Part shown: piece after piece, positions 20,522-30,602 of the stretch
How the letters are laid out: each line of letters begins with the position of its first letter
How positions within the stretch are numbered: position 1 is the first letter of the stretch
Source: an uncultured Selenomonadales bacterium
Lineage (GTDB): Bacteria > Bacillota > Negativicutes > DSM-1736 > Dendrosporobacteraceae
Reading direction: 5' to 3'
DNA: 64,000 nucleotides
Assembly (NCBI GenBank): GCA_946407015.1
Contig: CAMJML010000014.1
Span: 31,817 to 95,816, forward strand
Notes under the pieces: generated by a model
The model's input: the letters and a program-made list of their open reading frames with translations, nothing else
Told to the model about the DNA's origin: nothing
Databases searched by the model: none
Position numbers and translations under genes: made by a program

Positions 20522-20561
20522 AAAAAGGCATTTGATGACCGAGGTCATCAAATGCCTTTTT
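20522..20561 (+). terminator. PFOR terminator
   Basis: Perfect 19-bp arms (20522-20540 and 20543-20561) with a 2-nt loop end in a T run. It also faces the convergent DUF4870 gene and may serve both. Confidence 0.85.
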
Positions 20562-20574
20562 CTTTTATTGTTTT

Positions 20575-20925
20575 TTAGAATCGGGCAACTAGTTTTTGAA
20601 TGAGCGGGTAATGATAAAGATTGCCGTTTAAGCAGGCTACTGTTGCAATGAGTGAAGTAATGATTAAGACCAGCCACAGCACGATTAATACGGGTATCAG
20701 TAATATCCCGATGAATATCGTACATAATAAAGAGACTACTAAGGAAACAATAAGCAGGACTAAATGGGCTACTAAAGCCTGTTTGGAATGATGCTGCACA
20801 AAGGGGTCATCCTTTTTCAGCATCATAATGATCAAGGGGGCAACAATGAAGCCAATACCTCCCAGGAAATACGCAGTATGTGCCACGATTGCCAGGATCT
20901 TTTGTTCGCCTGATACTTGCTCCAT
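20575..20925 (-). CDS. DUF4870 (Tic20-like) small membrane protein
   Basis: This 116-residue protein has three to four membrane helices. AHTAYFLGGIGFIVAPLIIM is followed by KKDDPFVQHHSKQAL, the charged motif typical of DUF4870, then a long hydrophobic tail. The function of the family is unknown. The frame opens at 20982, but ATG 20925 is preceded by AAAGGTGG at 10 nt, while the ATG nine bases earlier touches the ribosome site. It is convergent with PFOR. Confidence 0.8.
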   Translation of the reverse strand: MEQVSGEQKILAIVAHTAYFLGGIGFIVAPLIIMMLKKDDPFVQHHSKQALVAHLVLLIVSLVVSLLCTIFIGILLIPVLIVLWLVLIITSLIATVACLNGNLYHYPLIQKLVARF

Positions 20926-21221
20926 ATCGTTCATTCCACCTTTTTGATGATTTATCTTTATTATATAAAAGAATTTGCTCATGTAAACTCAAAAATAACG
21001 CATGACAAATGAAAAAAATGTGCATATTTTTGAGGAGTGTGCATATAAATAATTTTGTCTGTAATTTAGCATAGTTGAATTTTTACTGCGTTTCGACATT
21101 TTTTTCATGGCACCGTATTAATTTTTAGATCAGGGAGTTATAAAAATTATATTTTAAAATAAAATTATCTTAATATCAAAAACTTAGTAAAGTTCAAACT
21201 TTGTTTTTATAGAGGATATAG

Positions 21222-21246
21222 ATAACGGAAGTTTTCATTCCGTTAT
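21222..21246 (+). promoter_or_regulatory. Hairpin in the leader of the 67-aa gene
   Basis: ATAACGGAA (21222-21230) and TTCCGTTAT (21238-21246) are perfect arms with a 7-nt loop, 28 nt before the start. A smaller AAAGTT-CA-AACTTT palindrome lies at 21189-21202. The role is unknown. Confidence 0.35.
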
Positions 21247-21274
21247 GCAACATTTATAAAAGGAGGACGATATA

Positions 21275-21478
21275 GTGGTTGAGAAGAGAATCAAGCAGCT
21301 TTATAACAGATTAATGGCGCTAGGATATTCACCGTTTCACGTTGAACGAATTCTGCAGGAAACAATTGGAGTTCAGGATATTGCGACCATTGGAGTTGAG
21401 CAGCAGGAAGATTTAATCCGGGTTTTGGAGCAATATGAAAAGCTGGGAACAGAATATTTGATGGCCTATAGTAAATAG
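21275..21478 (+). CDS. Hypothetical protein, 67 aa
   Basis: This is a small soluble, helical, charged protein (MVEKRIKQLYNRLMALGYSP...). I do not recognise a family. GTG 21275 has an excellent AAAGGAGG 8 nt upstream, which makes translation likely. It is followed by a 16-bp perfect hairpin terminator and stands alone. Confidence 0.65.
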   Translation: MVEKRIKQLYNRLMALGYSPFHVERILQETIGVQDIATIGVEQQEDLIRVLEQYEKLGTEYLMAYSK

Positions 21479-21494
21479 CTGTCACATCATAGAA

Positions 21495-21530
21495 CTGAAG
21501 GCGATCAAGCCGGAGCTTGATCGCCTTCAG
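21495..21530. terminator. Shared terminator hairpin
   Basis: Perfect 16-bp arms (21495-21510 and 21515-21530) with a CGGA loop lie between the convergent 67-aa and repeat-protein genes. The T runs are short on both sides. Confidence 0.65.
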
Positions 21531-21550
21531 TATTAGTTGCTATTTTGGGG

Positions 21551-21991
21551 TTATGCTTTACCGTTTGCATCGTATTTTGCTGTTAAAGTACCTTGTGGAG
21601 CCTTTTTGTTGCTGCTGGCAGTAGAAGAGGAATAATCATTGTTAGCGTCAGCAGTTGCAGTCATGGTACCATACTGAGCTTTGCTGGCACTGGTGTTGGC
21701 ACCATAGCTGCTTGTCGAAGATGAATAGTCTCCATTGGCATCAGCCGAAGCGGTCATAGTACCGTATTGAGCTTTGCTGGCATTGGTATTCGGAGCATAA
21801 CTGCTGGTTGTTGCGGAAGAATATTCTCCGTTGGCATCAGCTGTAGCGGTTAGAGTACCATATTGGGCTTTGCTGGCGCTGGTATTCTTAGCAGAAGCTG
21901 TGTTGGAGGAATACTCGTTGTTAGCATCAGATAAAGCAGTCATAGTACCGAATTTTGCTTTGCTTTCAGATGTTTTGTTTTTAGAATTCAT
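21551..21991 (-). CDS. Low-complexity repeat protein, 146 aa
   Basis: After nine residues the protein consists of four tandem repeats of 30-32 residues (about 10-39, 40-71, 72-102, 103-133) and a shortened fifth. Each begins SKAQYGTMTA-[TS]ADAN-[GN]-[DE]YSS and continues into a Ser/Thr/Ala/Asn-rich linker. There is no Trp, Cys, Pro-rich core, signal peptide or membrane helix. The start is very well supported (AAGGAGG before ATG 21991 on the minus strand). I know no named family for it. The short, repetitive, A/S/T/N-rich design with an aromatic-G-T core recalls gamma-type small acid-soluble spore proteins (FGTEFAxET repeats), but the sequence is not homologous by eye. Confidence 0.75.
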   Translation of the reverse strand: MNSKNKTSESKAKFGTMTALSDANNEYSSNTASAKNTSASKAQYGTLTATADANGEYSSATTSSYAPNTNASKAQYGTMTASADANGDYSSSTSSYGANTSASKAQYGTMTATADANNDYSSSTASSNKKAPQGTLTAKYDANGKA

Positions 21992-22184
21992 TCGAAAACC
22001 TCCTTAAAATTTAAATTTCGGTTCCTATATTAGTATCTGAAAGTTAAGCGAGAGAATACGTGGAATAATTTGCTCGGATTGGTTTGTCTTTCAATAAAGT
22101 CATGAGAAAGACACAAATAGACTATATGTGTTTCTGTATAAAACAAATGTTGGATTAATAGCAAAAAATATTAACAAAAACAGC

Positions 22185-22213
22185 TTGACAAATGAGGTTA
22201 CTATTGGGATAAT
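22185..22213 (+). promoter_or_regulatory. Promoter of the ilv-leu T-box transcript
   Basis: A consensus TTGACA (22185-22190) and GATAAT (22208-22213) with 17-bp spacing give a start near 22220, at the front of the T-box leader. Confidence 0.8.
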
Positions 22214-22219
22214 GTATAC

Positions 22220-22530
22220 ATTACAAAGTTACAATCTTCCTTAAACGGTTGTAAAAAAATTTCAAGATACATGTATAAAAAGTAATGATTGGGACCAAAG
22301 CAAGTAGGGGCATTACAGAGAGCCGGTGGTTGCTGGAAACCGGTATGACAGCTTGCTAGACTCACCCATGAACTCTTTGGCTGAGGCGGCTATACACGAG
22401 CCGAGGTAGGCAAAAGCGCGAACCGGCGTTAAGGGAAAGTTGGCGACAGCCAACGCGATGAGTAGAATGTAGGGTGGTACCGCGGTTAATCTCCGCCCCT
22501 ATTGGCCGATGGTCAATAGGGGCGGTTTTA
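22220..22530 (+). promoter_or_regulatory. T-box riboswitch leader of the ilv-leu operon, probably leucine-specific
   Basis: The T-box core AGGGTGGTACCGCG lies at 22471-22484. Stem I includes AGAGAGCC, a distal GCTGGAAACCGG element and a basal CCAAAG/CTTTGG helix. In the specifier loop, ATGAACTC before the basal helix places CTC (22373-22375) as the likely specifier codon, which reads leucine. A terminator follows at 22493-22530. Uncharged tRNA(Leu) would pair with the specifier and the T-box bulge, form the antiterminator and allow transcription. The codon is read by eye and the exact triplet is less certain than the T-box itself. Confidence 0.9.
22493..22530 (+). terminator. T-box regulated terminator
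   Basis: CCGCCCCTATTGGCC (22493-22507) pairs perfectly with 22511-22525 around GAT, followed by TTTTA. It competes with the antiterminator that uses the T-box core. Confidence 0.85.
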
Positions 22531-22557
22531 TATTCTGATGACAAGGGAGGGAGGCCA

Positions 22558-23088
22558 TTGAAACACGTATTGTCGGTATTGGTACAAAATCAGCCGGGAG
22601 TATTAGTCCGCGTCGCCAGCATGTTTTCGCGCCGTGAGTTTAATATAGACAGTTTAGCTGTTGGCGTTACGCAACTTCCCGAGTATTCGCGCATGACGGT
22701 AGTGGTGCACGGTGATCAGGCTATTATTAACCAAATGATTAAGCAGTTGGAGAAGCTTGTAGAAGTCGTTGCGGTTCAAATCCTGCCACCGCAGTCATCG
22801 GTTAGCCGGGGAATGACGCTATTAAAGGTCAATGCCGAGGGTGAAACGCGCTCCGAAATATTAAAAATGGCTGAGATATTTAGAGCTAAAGTTGTGGATG
22901 CTCAAAAGACCACGCTCATTTTGGAAATTACCGGCGATGATGAAAAAATTGATGCATTTACCGAACTTCTAGCACCTTATGGTATTCTGGAAACAATCCG
23001 TACCGGACTTATTGGTCTGGAACGGGGCGATCAAACTATTTATAAAAGATGTGAGGAGAGAGATCATTATGGCGAAAATGTATTATGA
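22558..23088 (+). CDS. ilvH: Acetolactate synthase regulatory small subunit
   Basis: This 176-residue protein has an N-terminal ACT domain ([20 protein letters not shown], then [11 protein letters not shown]) and the ALS small-subunit C-terminal domain. It confers valine feedback on IlvB. TTG 22558, after AAGGGAGGGAGG, gives the conserved N-terminus; the frame continues upstream through the T-box terminator, so longer starts are excluded. The gene opens the operon while its partner ilvB closes it. It overlaps ilvC by 20 bp. Confidence 0.93.
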   Translation: MKHVLSVLVQNQPGVLVRVASMFSRREFNIDSLAVGVTQLPEYSRMTVVVHGDQAIINQMIKQLEKLVEVVAVQILPPQSSVSRGMTLLKVNAEGETRSEILKMAEIFRAKVVDAQKTTLILEITGDDEKIDAFTELLAPYGILETIRTGLIGLERGDQTIYKRCEERDHYGENVL

Positions 23089-24064
23089 ACAAGATGCAAA
23101 TTGGGATATGATTCAAGGAAAAACAGTAGCCGTCATTGGCTATGGAAGTCAAGGCCATGCCCATGCGCTCAACTTAAAGGACAGCGGTATCCGGGTTATT
23201 GTGGGCTTATATGAAGGCAGTAAATCCTGGAATAAAGCGGAAGCGGACGGACTTAGCGTGGCTCCGGTTGCACAAGCCGTTGCTGCAGCGGATATTACCA
23301 TGATCCTAATTCCTGATGAAAAGCAGGCAAAGGTTTATAAAGAAGATATTGCACCAAACTTAAAACCTGGCAGTGCCTTGGTCTTCGCTCATGGTTTCAA
23401 CATTCACTTCAATCAGATTGTTCCACCAAGCGATGTTGATGTCTTTATGGTTGCTCCTAAAGGGCCCGGACATTTGGTTCGTCGCGTATTTACAGAAGGC
23501 GGCGGTGTTCCTTGCTTAATGGCCGTTTATCAAGATTATAGCGGTACCGCTCAAGAAGTGGCTCTCGCTTATGCCCGGGGAATTGGCGGTGCAAGAGCAG
23601 GGGTTTTACCGACTACTTTCAAAGATGAGACCGAAACTGACCTGTTTGGTGAGCAAGCCGTGCTGTGTGGTGGCTGCACAGAGCTGATTAAAGCCGGATT
23701 TGAAACCTTGGTCGAGGCTGGCTATGAGCCGGAATTAGCTTACTTTGAATGTCTGCACGAAATGAAACTAATCGTTGACTTAATGTACGAAGGCGGCATG
23801 GCTGCCATGCGTTACTCCATCAGCGATACGGCTGAATATGGTGATTATATGATTGGCAAGCGTATCATCACGAATGAAACCCGTGCAGAAATGAAGAAGG
23901 TGCTGTCAGAAATCCAAAGCGGTATTTTTGCAAGAAACTGGATACTGGAGAACCAATCCAATCGGGCCGAGTTTTCGGCAACCAGACGGAGAGAAGCCGA
24001 GCATCAAGTCGAAAAGGTTGGTAAAGAATTACGGTCGATGATGACCTGGTTAAATAAGAAGTAA
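23069..24064 (+). CDS. ilvC: Ketol-acid reductoisomerase
   Basis: This class-I KARI has 331 residues. It isomerises and reduces 2-acetolactate or 2-aceto-2-hydroxybutyrate to the dihydroxy acid. The N-terminal Rossmann domain has [19 protein letters not shown], and the C-terminal knotted domain has the magnesium-binding acidic residues in [11 protein letters not shown] and [13 protein letters not shown] 23069 has GAGGAGAG upstream. The longer frame from 22979 lies inside ilvH. A 72-nt gap with a weak hairpin separates it from leuA. Confidence 0.96.
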   Translation: MAKMYYEQDANWDMIQGKTVAVIGYGSQGHAHALNLKDSGIRVIVGLYEGSKSWNKAEADGLSVAPVAQAVAAADITMILIPDEKQAKVYKEDIAPNLKPGSALVFAHGFNIHFNQIVPPSDVDVFMVAPKGPGHLVRRVFTEGGGVPCLMAVYQDYSGTAQEVALAYARGIGGARAGVLPTTFKDETETDLFGEQAVLCGGCTELIKAGFETLVEAGYEPELAYFECLHEMKLIVDLMYEGGMAAMRYSISDTAEYGDYMIGKRIITNETRAEMKKVLSEIQSGIFARNWILENQSNRAEFSATRRREAEHQVEKVGKELRSMMTWLNKK

Positions 24065-24145
24065 TCTATTTGGGGCTGTTGATAAATCGGCGTGTCTGCT
24101 GAGGGTTCAACAGCCTCGTTAGTAAAAAGATGAGGGGTGTGTGTG

Positions 24146-25693
24146 ATGGATATAACCAGCATTAAGATATTTGATACCACTTTGCGCGATGGAGAACAAA
24201 CACCGGGGGTTTGTTTGGAAGCAAATGAAAAACTGGAAATAGCACAGGCCCTAGCAAGACTAAATGTGGATATTATCGAAGCAGGCTTTCCTGTTGCTTC
24301 CCCCGGAGATTTTGCTGCCGTCAGCATGGTGGCTGCCCGGATCAAAGGGCCGACCATTGCCGCTTTGGCCAGAGCGAATAAGAAAGATATTGATGTGGCC
24401 AGACAAGCTTTGGAAAAAGCTGAACGAGCCAGAATTCATACTTTTATTGCAACCAGTGATATTCATCTTGAACACAAACTTAAAATGAGCCGTCTTCAGG
24501 TTTTGGCGCAGGCGCAGGAGTCTGTCCGCTATGCGAAGCAATTTGTTCAGGATGTGGAGTTTTCGGCCGAGGATGCTTCCCGTTCGGACTGGGATTTTCT
24601 CTGTCAAATTTACAGTGCCGTGATTGCTGCCGGAGCAACTACCATTAATGTTCCGGATACGGTGGGGTATACCACTCCGGCCGAGTTTGGTGCTCTCATC
24701 AAGTATTTGCGTGAAAACGTAACCAATATTGATAAAGCGGTGATCAGTGTACATTGTCATGATGATTTAGGGATGGCGGTTGCCAACTCCCTGGCTGCAG
24801 TGGCAAACGGGGCGACCCAAGTGGAATGCACCATTAATGGATTGGGTGAGCGTGCCGGCAATGCCGCACTGGAAGAGTTGGTCATGGCCTTAAATACCCG
24901 TAGAGAATACTACCGTGCAGCCACTAATATTGATACCCGGCAAATTTACCGCTCTTCAAGGCTGGTCAGTACATTGACCGGTGTGGTGATCCCTCCGAAT
25001 AAGGCTGTAGTCGGTGACAATGCGTTTGCCCATGAGTCTGGCATTCATCAGCATGGGGTGTTAAATAATTCTTTGACCTATGAAATTATGCAGCCGGAAT
25101 CGATTGGCATAAGCCGTAATGCGATTGTGCTTGGTAAACATTCCGGGCGTCATGCTTTTGAAGAACGCCTGAAACATTTGGGGTATGATCTGGAAAGTCA
25201 GGTTATTAACAATTTGTTTAGCCAGTTTAAAGAACTGGCTGACCGGAAAAAAATGGTATTCGATCGTGATATAGAAGCGCTGGTAAATGTGAAAAAGACA
25301 CAGACAGCGGAGTGGTATCGTTTGGACTATCATACGGTGGTAAGCAGCAATAAAACGGTGGCTACAGCTTCGGTTCAGCTTACCAGCGGTGAAAAAATGA
25401 TTGAAGAGGCCAGCTGCGGTGACGGGCCGGTTGACGCAATCTTTAAAGCCATAGAAAAAGCTGTCGGTTTTGAAGTAGGACTCAAGGATTATCAGTTAAA
25501 AGCCGTGACCGCCGGCGAAGACGCCTTGGGGGAAGCCACAGTCTGGGTTGAACGCGAGGACCGTATTTTTAGTGGCCGCGGGCTCAGCACCGATGTGATT
25601 GAAGCAAGTGCCAAGGCTTACTTAAACGCCATTAATAAAATGCTGGCAGCCTGTGAGCTGCCAACTGACGGGCAAGGAGAGGAGGACAATTAA
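24146..25693 (+). CDS. leuA: 2-isopropylmalate synthase
   Basis: The 515-residue enzyme condenses acetyl-CoA with 2-ketoisovalerate, the first committed step to leucine. The DRE-TIM barrel begins [20 protein letters not shown], with metal-binding [13 protein letters not shown]. The C-terminal LeuA regulatory domain (about residues 385-510) mediates leucine feedback. ATG 24146 has GAGGGG 8 nt upstream; GTG 24137 overlaps that site. HXH metal and KMS-type helix residues appear intact, which favours true LeuA over citramalate synthase, but the paralogues are close. Confidence 0.93.
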   Translation: MDITSIKIFDTTLRDGEQTPGVCLEANEKLEIAQALARLNVDIIEAGFPVASPGDFAAVSMVAARIKGPTIAALARANKKDIDVARQALEKAERARIHTFIATSDIHLEHKLKMSRLQVLAQAQESVRYAKQFVQDVEFSAEDASRSDWDFLCQIYSAVIAAGATTINVPDTVGYTTPAEFGALIKYLRENVTNIDKAVISVHCHDDLGMAVANSLAAVANGATQVECTINGLGERAGNAALEELVMALNTRREYYRAATNIDTRQIYRSSRLVSTLTGVVIPPNKAVVGDNAFAHESGIHQHGVLNNSLTYEIMQPESIGISRNAIVLGKHSGRHAFEERLKHLGYDLESQVINNLFSQFKELADRKKMVFDRDIEALVNVKKTQTAEWYRLDYHTVVSSNKTVATASVQLTSGEKMIEEASCGDGPVDAIFKAIEKAVGFEVGLKDYQLKAVTAGEDALGEATVWVEREDRIFSGRGLSTDVIEASAKAYLNAINKMLAACELPTDGQGEEDN

Positions 25694-25695
25694 TC

Positions 25696-26958
25696 ATGGG
25701 AATGACGATGACTGAAAAGATCTTAGCCCGGAATGCCGGTTTAGCTGCCGTCGAGCCGGGACAATTAATCAAATGCAAGGTGGATTTGGTATTAGGCAAC
25801 GATATCACGTCACCACCTGCCATTAAAGAATTTAATAAAATTGGCCGGCCGATATTCGACAGGGAAAAAATTGTGTTAGTGCCGGATCACTTCACTCCCA
25901 ATAAAGATATTAAATCAGCTGAGATGGCTAAAACTGTCCGTGAATTTGCCAAACAGCATGAGATTGTGAATTACTTTGAAGTGGGCCGTATGGGAATTGA
26001 ACATGTCCTGCTTCCGGAGGTTGGCTTGGTTGCTCCCGGGGATGTCATTATTGGCGCTGATTCCCACACCTGTACATACGGAGCTGTTGGGGCTTTCGCC
26101 ACCGGAGTGGGGTCGACCGATATGGGGGCGGCAATGGCCACCGGGGATACCTGGTTTAAAGTACCCTCTGCGATTAAAGTTGAACTGACCGGTGTGCTGC
26201 CGAAATGGGTAACCGGTAAAGATGTTATACTGACCTTAATCGGGATGATCGGCGTGGATGGTGCTCGCTATCAATCCTTGGAATTTACCGGCGAAGGGCT
26301 GGCTTCACTGACTATGACCGATCGCCTGACCATTGCCAATATGGCCATTGAGGCCGGTGCTAAAAATGGTATTTTTCCAGTTGATGCTGTTACCCGCGCT
26401 TATATCAAAGGCCGGGTAAGCAAATCCTTTGAAGAAGTTGAAGCCGATGCGGATGCTGTTTATGCGCAAGTTGTTACTATTGATCTAAATCAGTTGGTTC
26501 CGGTTGTGGCATTACCGCATTTGCCGGAAAATGTCCGTAAGGTTGCAGAGGTTCCGGAAACGACTATTGATCAGGTCATTATCGGGTCCTGTACCAACGG
26601 CCGAATCGAGGATTTGGAACAAGCCGCTCAAATCATGGCCGGACGCAGTGTTCATCCAGTCGTTAGAGCCATCATTATACCGGGAAGTCAGGGGGTTTAT
26701 CTTGAAGCTATGCAGCGTGGCTTTATTGAAACCTTTATTAAAGCTGGAGCGGTTGTCAGTACACCAACCTGTGGACCCTGTCTGGGGGGGCATATGGGAA
26801 TTTTAGCCGCTGGTGAACGGGCAGTAGCTACAACCAACCGGAATTTCCGCGGACGAATGGGACATGTGGACAGTGAAGTTTATTTATCAGGGCCGTATGT
26901 TGCAGCGGCCAGCGCTGTACTGGGACGAATTGCTACGCCTGAGGAGGTTTTAGCATGA
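25696..26958 (+). CDS. leuC: 3-isopropylmalate dehydratase large subunit
   Basis: The 420-residue aconitase-fold subunit carries the 4Fe-4S cluster: Cys in IGSCTNGR and two in [32 protein letters not shown] is the substrate region. Its length fits the shorter HacA/archaeal-type LeuC rather than the 465-residue enterobacterial form. ATG 25696 follows GAGGAGG. It overlaps leuD by 4 bp (ATGA), as expected for two subunits of one enzyme. Confidence 0.95.
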   Translation: MGMTMTEKILARNAGLAAVEPGQLIKCKVDLVLGNDITSPPAIKEFNKIGRPIFDREKIVLVPDHFTPNKDIKSAEMAKTVREFAKQHEIVNYFEVGRMGIEHVLLPEVGLVAPGDVIIGADSHTCTYGAVGAFATGVGSTDMGAAMATGDTWFKVPSAIKVELTGVLPKWVTGKDVILTLIGMIGVDGARYQSLEFTGEGLASLTMTDRLTIANMAIEAGAKNGIFPVDAVTRAYIKGRVSKSFEEVEADADAVYAQVVTIDLNQLVPVVALPHLPENVRKVAEVPETTIDQVIIGSCTNGRIEDLEQAAQIMAGRSVHPVVRAIIIPGSQGVYLEAMQRGFIETFIKAGAVVSTPTCGPCLGGHMGILAAGERAVATTNRNFRGRMGHVDSEVYLSGPYVAAASAVLGRIATPEEVLA

Positions 26959-27446
26959 TTTTAGAAGGTAAGGTATGGCGATACGGGGATAACGTCGATA
27001 CGGATGTGATTATTCCGGCCCGTCATTTAAATACCTCAGAATCAAAAGAATTGGCAGCTCATTGCATGGAAGATATAGACCCTGCGTTTGCCGGTAATGT
27101 GCAGCCTGGCGACATTATTGTAGCCGACCGGAATTTCGGCTGCGGATCGTCACGGGAGCATGCACCGGTGGCGATCAAAGCCAGTGGCATCACCGTGGTG
27201 GTAGCGGATAGTTTTGCCCGTATCTTCTATCGTAATGCAATTAACATTGGATTACCTCTATTGGAAATTGGTGAAGCCGTTAAACATATTAAAGCCGGTG
27301 ATAAAATCCGCATTGATTTAAGCTCCGGAACAGTGGAAAACGTGGCGACAGGTGGGGTTTTTAAAGCCCAGCCGTTACCTGGCTTTATTCAGGATATAGC
27401 AAAAGCGGGCGGTCTTGTCAATTATGTGAAGGAGGCGGGCGGATGA
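26955..27446 (+). CDS. leuD: 3-isopropylmalate dehydratase small subunit
   Basis: This 163-residue swivelling-domain subunit has [13 protein letters not shown] and [18 protein letters not shown], the substrate-binding loop. The short length again fits the HacB/archaeal-type pair with the LeuC encoded just upstream. Start and stop overlap both neighbours by 4 bp. Confidence 0.95.
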   Translation: MILEGKVWRYGDNVDTDVIIPARHLNTSESKELAAHCMEDIDPAFAGNVQPGDIIVADRNFGCGSSREHAPVAIKASGITVVVADSFARIFYRNAINIGLPLLEIGEAVKHIKAGDKIRIDLSSGTVENVATGGVFKAQPLPGFIQDIAKAGGLVNYVKEAGG

Positions 27447-28510
27447 GCAAAAAGATTGTTGTCATTCCTGGTGACGGTATTGGCGCTGAGATCACCGCTG
27501 CCGCTGCGCAGATTTTAAAGAAAACAGCCCGGAAATATGATTTGGAGCTTGAATTTGACACCCATCATGCCGGTGGGGCAGCGATTGATCTTTACGGAGT
27601 ACCGCTGCCGGATAGTACGGTTGAAGCAGCCAGACAGGCCGATGCCGTACTGTTGGGGGCTGTTGGTGGTCCTAAATGGGATCAGGTTGCTCCCGATATC
27701 CGGCCGGAAAAAGCGATTTTAGGTCTGCGTAAGGCCTTGGGTTTATATGCGAATTTACGACCGGTTCGGGTACCGGCGTCACTGGCGGAATACTCGCCGT
27801 TAAAGCCGGAAATCGTGAGTGATATTGATGTACTGATTGTCCGGGAGCTCACTGGCGGAATCTATTTCGGCGAAAAATGCGAAGCAACTCTTTGTGACGG
27901 AGTTGAGAAAGCCTGGGATGTTGAGATTTATAGCGTGCCTGAGGTCAGTCGTATTGTGGCTTTGGCCTGTCAAGCGGCCAGACAGCGCAGAGGCAAGCTT
28001 GTCTCGGTGGATAAGGCCAATGTATTGGCTTCATCCAGATTGTGGCGGCGCACAGCCAATCTTGTTGCCCAGGAATATAGCGATGTTGCATTAAGCCATA
28101 TGTATGTCGATAACTGCGCGATGCAACTGGCTTTAGCACCAAAAAACTTTGATGTTATTGTGACAAGCAATCTTTTTGGTGATATATTGAGCGATGAAGC
28201 CGCTGTACTGGGTGGCTCTATTGGGATGATGCCATCGGCCAGTCTTGGGGATGGTACCGGGTTGTTTGAACCAATTCATGGTTCGGCTCCTGATATTGCC
28301 GGTCAGGGAATTGCCAATCCTATCGGGACTATCTTATCAGCAGCGATGCTGCTTCGCCATTCTTTGGGGGAAGAGTCGGCTGCTGCGGGTATAGAGCAGG
28401 CGGTTGATCAAGTCCTTGCCAAGGGTTATCGGACGGCTGATTTATACCGGTCAGGACTGATCAGAACTACTACTGCTGAAATGGCTCAACTGATTGAACA
28501 GCACATTTAG
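27443..28510 (+). CDS. leuB: 3-isopropylmalate dehydrogenase
   Basis: The 355-residue NAD-dependent decarboxylating dehydrogenase has [11 protein letters not shown] at the N-terminus, the substrate motif [12 protein letters not shown], the metal-binding aspartates around [12 protein letters not shown] and [12 protein letters not shown], and [15 protein letters not shown] for NAD. It starts inside the leuD stop (ATGA) with GGAGGCGGGCGG upstream. It makes 2-ketoisocaproate. Confidence 0.96.
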   Translation: MSKKIVVIPGDGIGAEITAAAAQILKKTARKYDLELEFDTHHAGGAAIDLYGVPLPDSTVEAARQADAVLLGAVGGPKWDQVAPDIRPEKAILGLRKALGLYANLRPVRVPASLAEYSPLKPEIVSDIDVLIVRELTGGIYFGEKCEATLCDGVEKAWDVEIYSVPEVSRIVALACQAARQRRGKLVSVDKANVLASSRLWRRTANLVAQEYSDVALSHMYVDNCAMQLALAPKNFDVIVTSNLFGDILSDEAAVLGGSIGMMPSASLGDGTGLFEPIHGSAPDIAGQGIANPIGTILSAAMLLRHSLGEESAAAGIEQAVDQVLAKGYRTADLYRSGLIRTTTAEMAQLIEQHI

Positions 28511-28543
28511 AGAATTTTGTGATCAAGGAAAAGGAGGCAAGTC

Positions 28544-30205
28544 ATGAAAATATCGGGCGCTAGAGCAGTTATTGAATGTTTATTGGAACAAGGTGTCGAC
28601 ACTGTGTTCGGCTATCCGGGCGGCATGATACTGCCTCTCTATGATGCCTTATATGATGCTGTTGGGGTACAGCATGTACTTACCGTTCATGAACAAGGCG
28701 CAGCCCATGCTGCTGACGGCTATGCGCGCGCAAGCGGCCGGGTCGGCGTCTGTATTGCAACCTCAGGTCCAGGGGCGACCAATTTGGTAACCGGTTTGGC
28801 GGCGGCCTATATGGATTCGGTACCGGTGGTTGCCATAACCGGGCAGGTTCCAACCAATTTATTGGGGCGCGATGCTTTTCAGGAAGTTGATATTACCGGT
28901 ATTACGATGCCGATTACCAAACATAACTTTCAGATTAAAGATATTCGCAAGCTGCCCCAGCAACTGCGGCAAGCTTTCAAAATTGCCAGTAGCGGGCGGC
29001 CTGGCCCGGTATTGGTTGATATTCCCCGTGATGTTTTGAGCGCGGAATTTAATTTTGATACCATTCCGTTGGTGCCCAATCCAGATTGGAAGTTAACCCG
29101 CCGGATGGAAACGCTGATTCAGGAAGCAGCAGAAGTCATTGCGAAAGCGAAACGGCCGGTGATTGTGGCTGGCGGTGGAGTGGTTTCAGCCGGAGCCGAT
29201 GCCGAGCTCATTGCTTTTGCGGAAAACTGTAGGCTGCCGGTGGTTAGTACTCTTATGGGATTAGGGGCTTTTCCAGCTTCACATCCGCAAGCATTGGGGT
29301 TAACCGGGTTGCATGGCTGGCAGGCTGCCAATAATGCCGTTCATGATGCGGATGTTATTATTGCCGCGGGAAGCCGGTTTAGTGATCGGCTTACTGGCAA
29401 TAGAACTCAATATTCCTCAGATAAAATGGTCATTCATATTGATATTGATCCGGCGGAAATTGACAAGAACGTGCTCACACATCTCGGATTGGCCGGCGAC
29501 ATGAAAACCATCTTATCGTTACTCAATCGGTATACCGATCCGGGAAATCTGGATGAGTGGTGGAATTCCATCCATCACTGGCGTGAGCAATATATGTTCG
29601 AGTATGATGACAGCTATTTAAATGTACCCTGGGTGATGAAATGTATTTCTCAGAGTACTGTTGAGAAGGATGTTGTCTTTACTACCGATGTTGGCCAGCA
29701 TCAAATGTGGGCTGCCCAGCATCTGAAAATCGAGAAACCAAGGACTTGGTTAACCTCAGGAGGATTAGGTGCAATGGGCTTTGGTTTGCCGGCAGCGTTA
29801 GGGGCGCAAATGGCAGTCGATCACAAACGGGTTATTCACATCGTTGGTGACGGTGGGATGAAAATGACCGGTAATGAGCTCTATACCATTGCGGCGCAGC
29901 GGCTGCCCGTCATATCGGTGATTATTAATAACAGCAGCCTGGGCATGATCCGGCAATTACAGCATGCTTTTTATAATAAACGCTATACTGCTTGCTGTTT
30001 GCCTCCCGATGTTGATTTTACCTTGTATGCAAAATCTTTTGGCGTTCATAGTGTTGCTGTCAATAGTTCGCAAGAGTTCGCCAAGGCTTTTGATGATGCT
30101 TTAGCTTCCAAACAGCCAGAAGTCATTGTCGTTAATGTAACGAAGAATTTTGTTACTCCTATGATTACGCCGGGAGCTGCTTTAAACGAATTTGTTGAGC
30201 TGTAA
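28544..30205 (+). CDS. ilvB: Acetolactate synthase large subunit
   Basis: The 553-residue TPP enzyme condenses two pyruvates, or pyruvate with 2-ketobutyrate. The N-terminal domain has VFGYPGGMILPLYDAL and the catalytic Glu in VHEQGAAHAADGYARASG. The C-terminal TPP motif is GDGGMKMTGNELYTIAAQRL ending in NN. A central FAD-binding region is present. ATG 28544 follows AAGGAGG. It is the last gene of the operon, far from ilvH. ilvD is not in the operon, so valine and isoleucine synthesis need a copy elsewhere. Confidence 0.95.
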   Translation: MKISGARAVIECLLEQGVDTVFGYPGGMILPLYDALYDAVGVQHVLTVHEQGAAHAADGYARASGRVGVCIATSGPGATNLVTGLAAAYMDSVPVVAITGQVPTNLLGRDAFQEVDITGITMPITKHNFQIKDIRKLPQQLRQAFKIASSGRPGPVLVDIPRDVLSAEFNFDTIPLVPNPDWKLTRRMETLIQEAAEVIAKAKRPVIVAGGGVVSAGADAELIAFAENCRLPVVSTLMGLGAFPASHPQALGLTGLHGWQAANNAVHDADVIIAAGSRFSDRLTGNRTQYSSDKMVIHIDIDPAEIDKNVLTHLGLAGDMKTILSLLNRYTDPGNLDEWWNSIHHWREQYMFEYDDSYLNVPWVMKCISQSTVEKDVVFTTDVGQHQMWAAQHLKIEKPRTWLTSGGLGAMGFGLPAALGAQMAVDHKRVIHIVGDGGMKMTGNELYTIAAQRLPVISVIINNSSLGMIRQLQHAFYNKRYTACCLPPDVDFTLYAKSFGVHSVAVNSSQEFAKAFDDALASKQPEVIVVNVTKNFVTPMITPGAALNEFVEL

Positions 30206-30208
30206 GTT

Positions 30209-30266
30209 AAAAGGAACCTGGGAATTCAATTCATGACATGATGAATTGAATTCCCAGGTTCCTTTT
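30209..30266 (+). terminator. ilv-leu operon terminator
   Basis: Perfect 26-bp arms (30209-30234 and 30241-30266) with a 6-nt loop begin 4 bp after the stop and end in TTTT. Confidence 0.85.
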
Positions 30267-30356
30267 ATTTAAAAAATTAGACTGTTGGCACCACGGGGGC
30301 AATGCTTATGGCGTCAGCATATTAATACAAAAGATGGATCATAACGAGGTGAGGCT

Positions 30357-30599
30357 ATGCTTAGACAAATAATTTCCCAGCCCCGTTTTTGTATTGGCGC
30401 GTATACGGCCATCTTTATCGTTATTTGGTTGACAGGATGGGTGAGCAATGCTGTTTTTAGCACGCAGTTCGATCTTAATGGCTTACGCGATATCTATATT
30501 TGGATTATGTCACAACTTAATGCAACCCATGCGATTAACTCTATTTGGAATAATAAAGGCGAGTGGGCACCTGGCAATCAAGAAAACAAACCGGACTGA
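30357..30599 (+). CDS. Small membrane protein, 80 aa
   Basis: The protein has one clear membrane helix (IGAYTAIFIVIWLTGWVSNA) after a short basic N-terminus, then a polar tail with NATHAINSIWNNKGEW. I do not recognise a family. ATG 30357 follows GAGGTGAGG. It ends 3 bp before the end of the convergent 55-aa gene. Confidence 0.6.
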   Translation: MLRQIISQPRFCIGAYTAIFIVIWLTGWVSNAVFSTQFDLNGLRDIYIWIMSQLNATHAINSIWNNKGEWAPGNQENKPD

Positions 30600-30602
30600 A
30601 TC

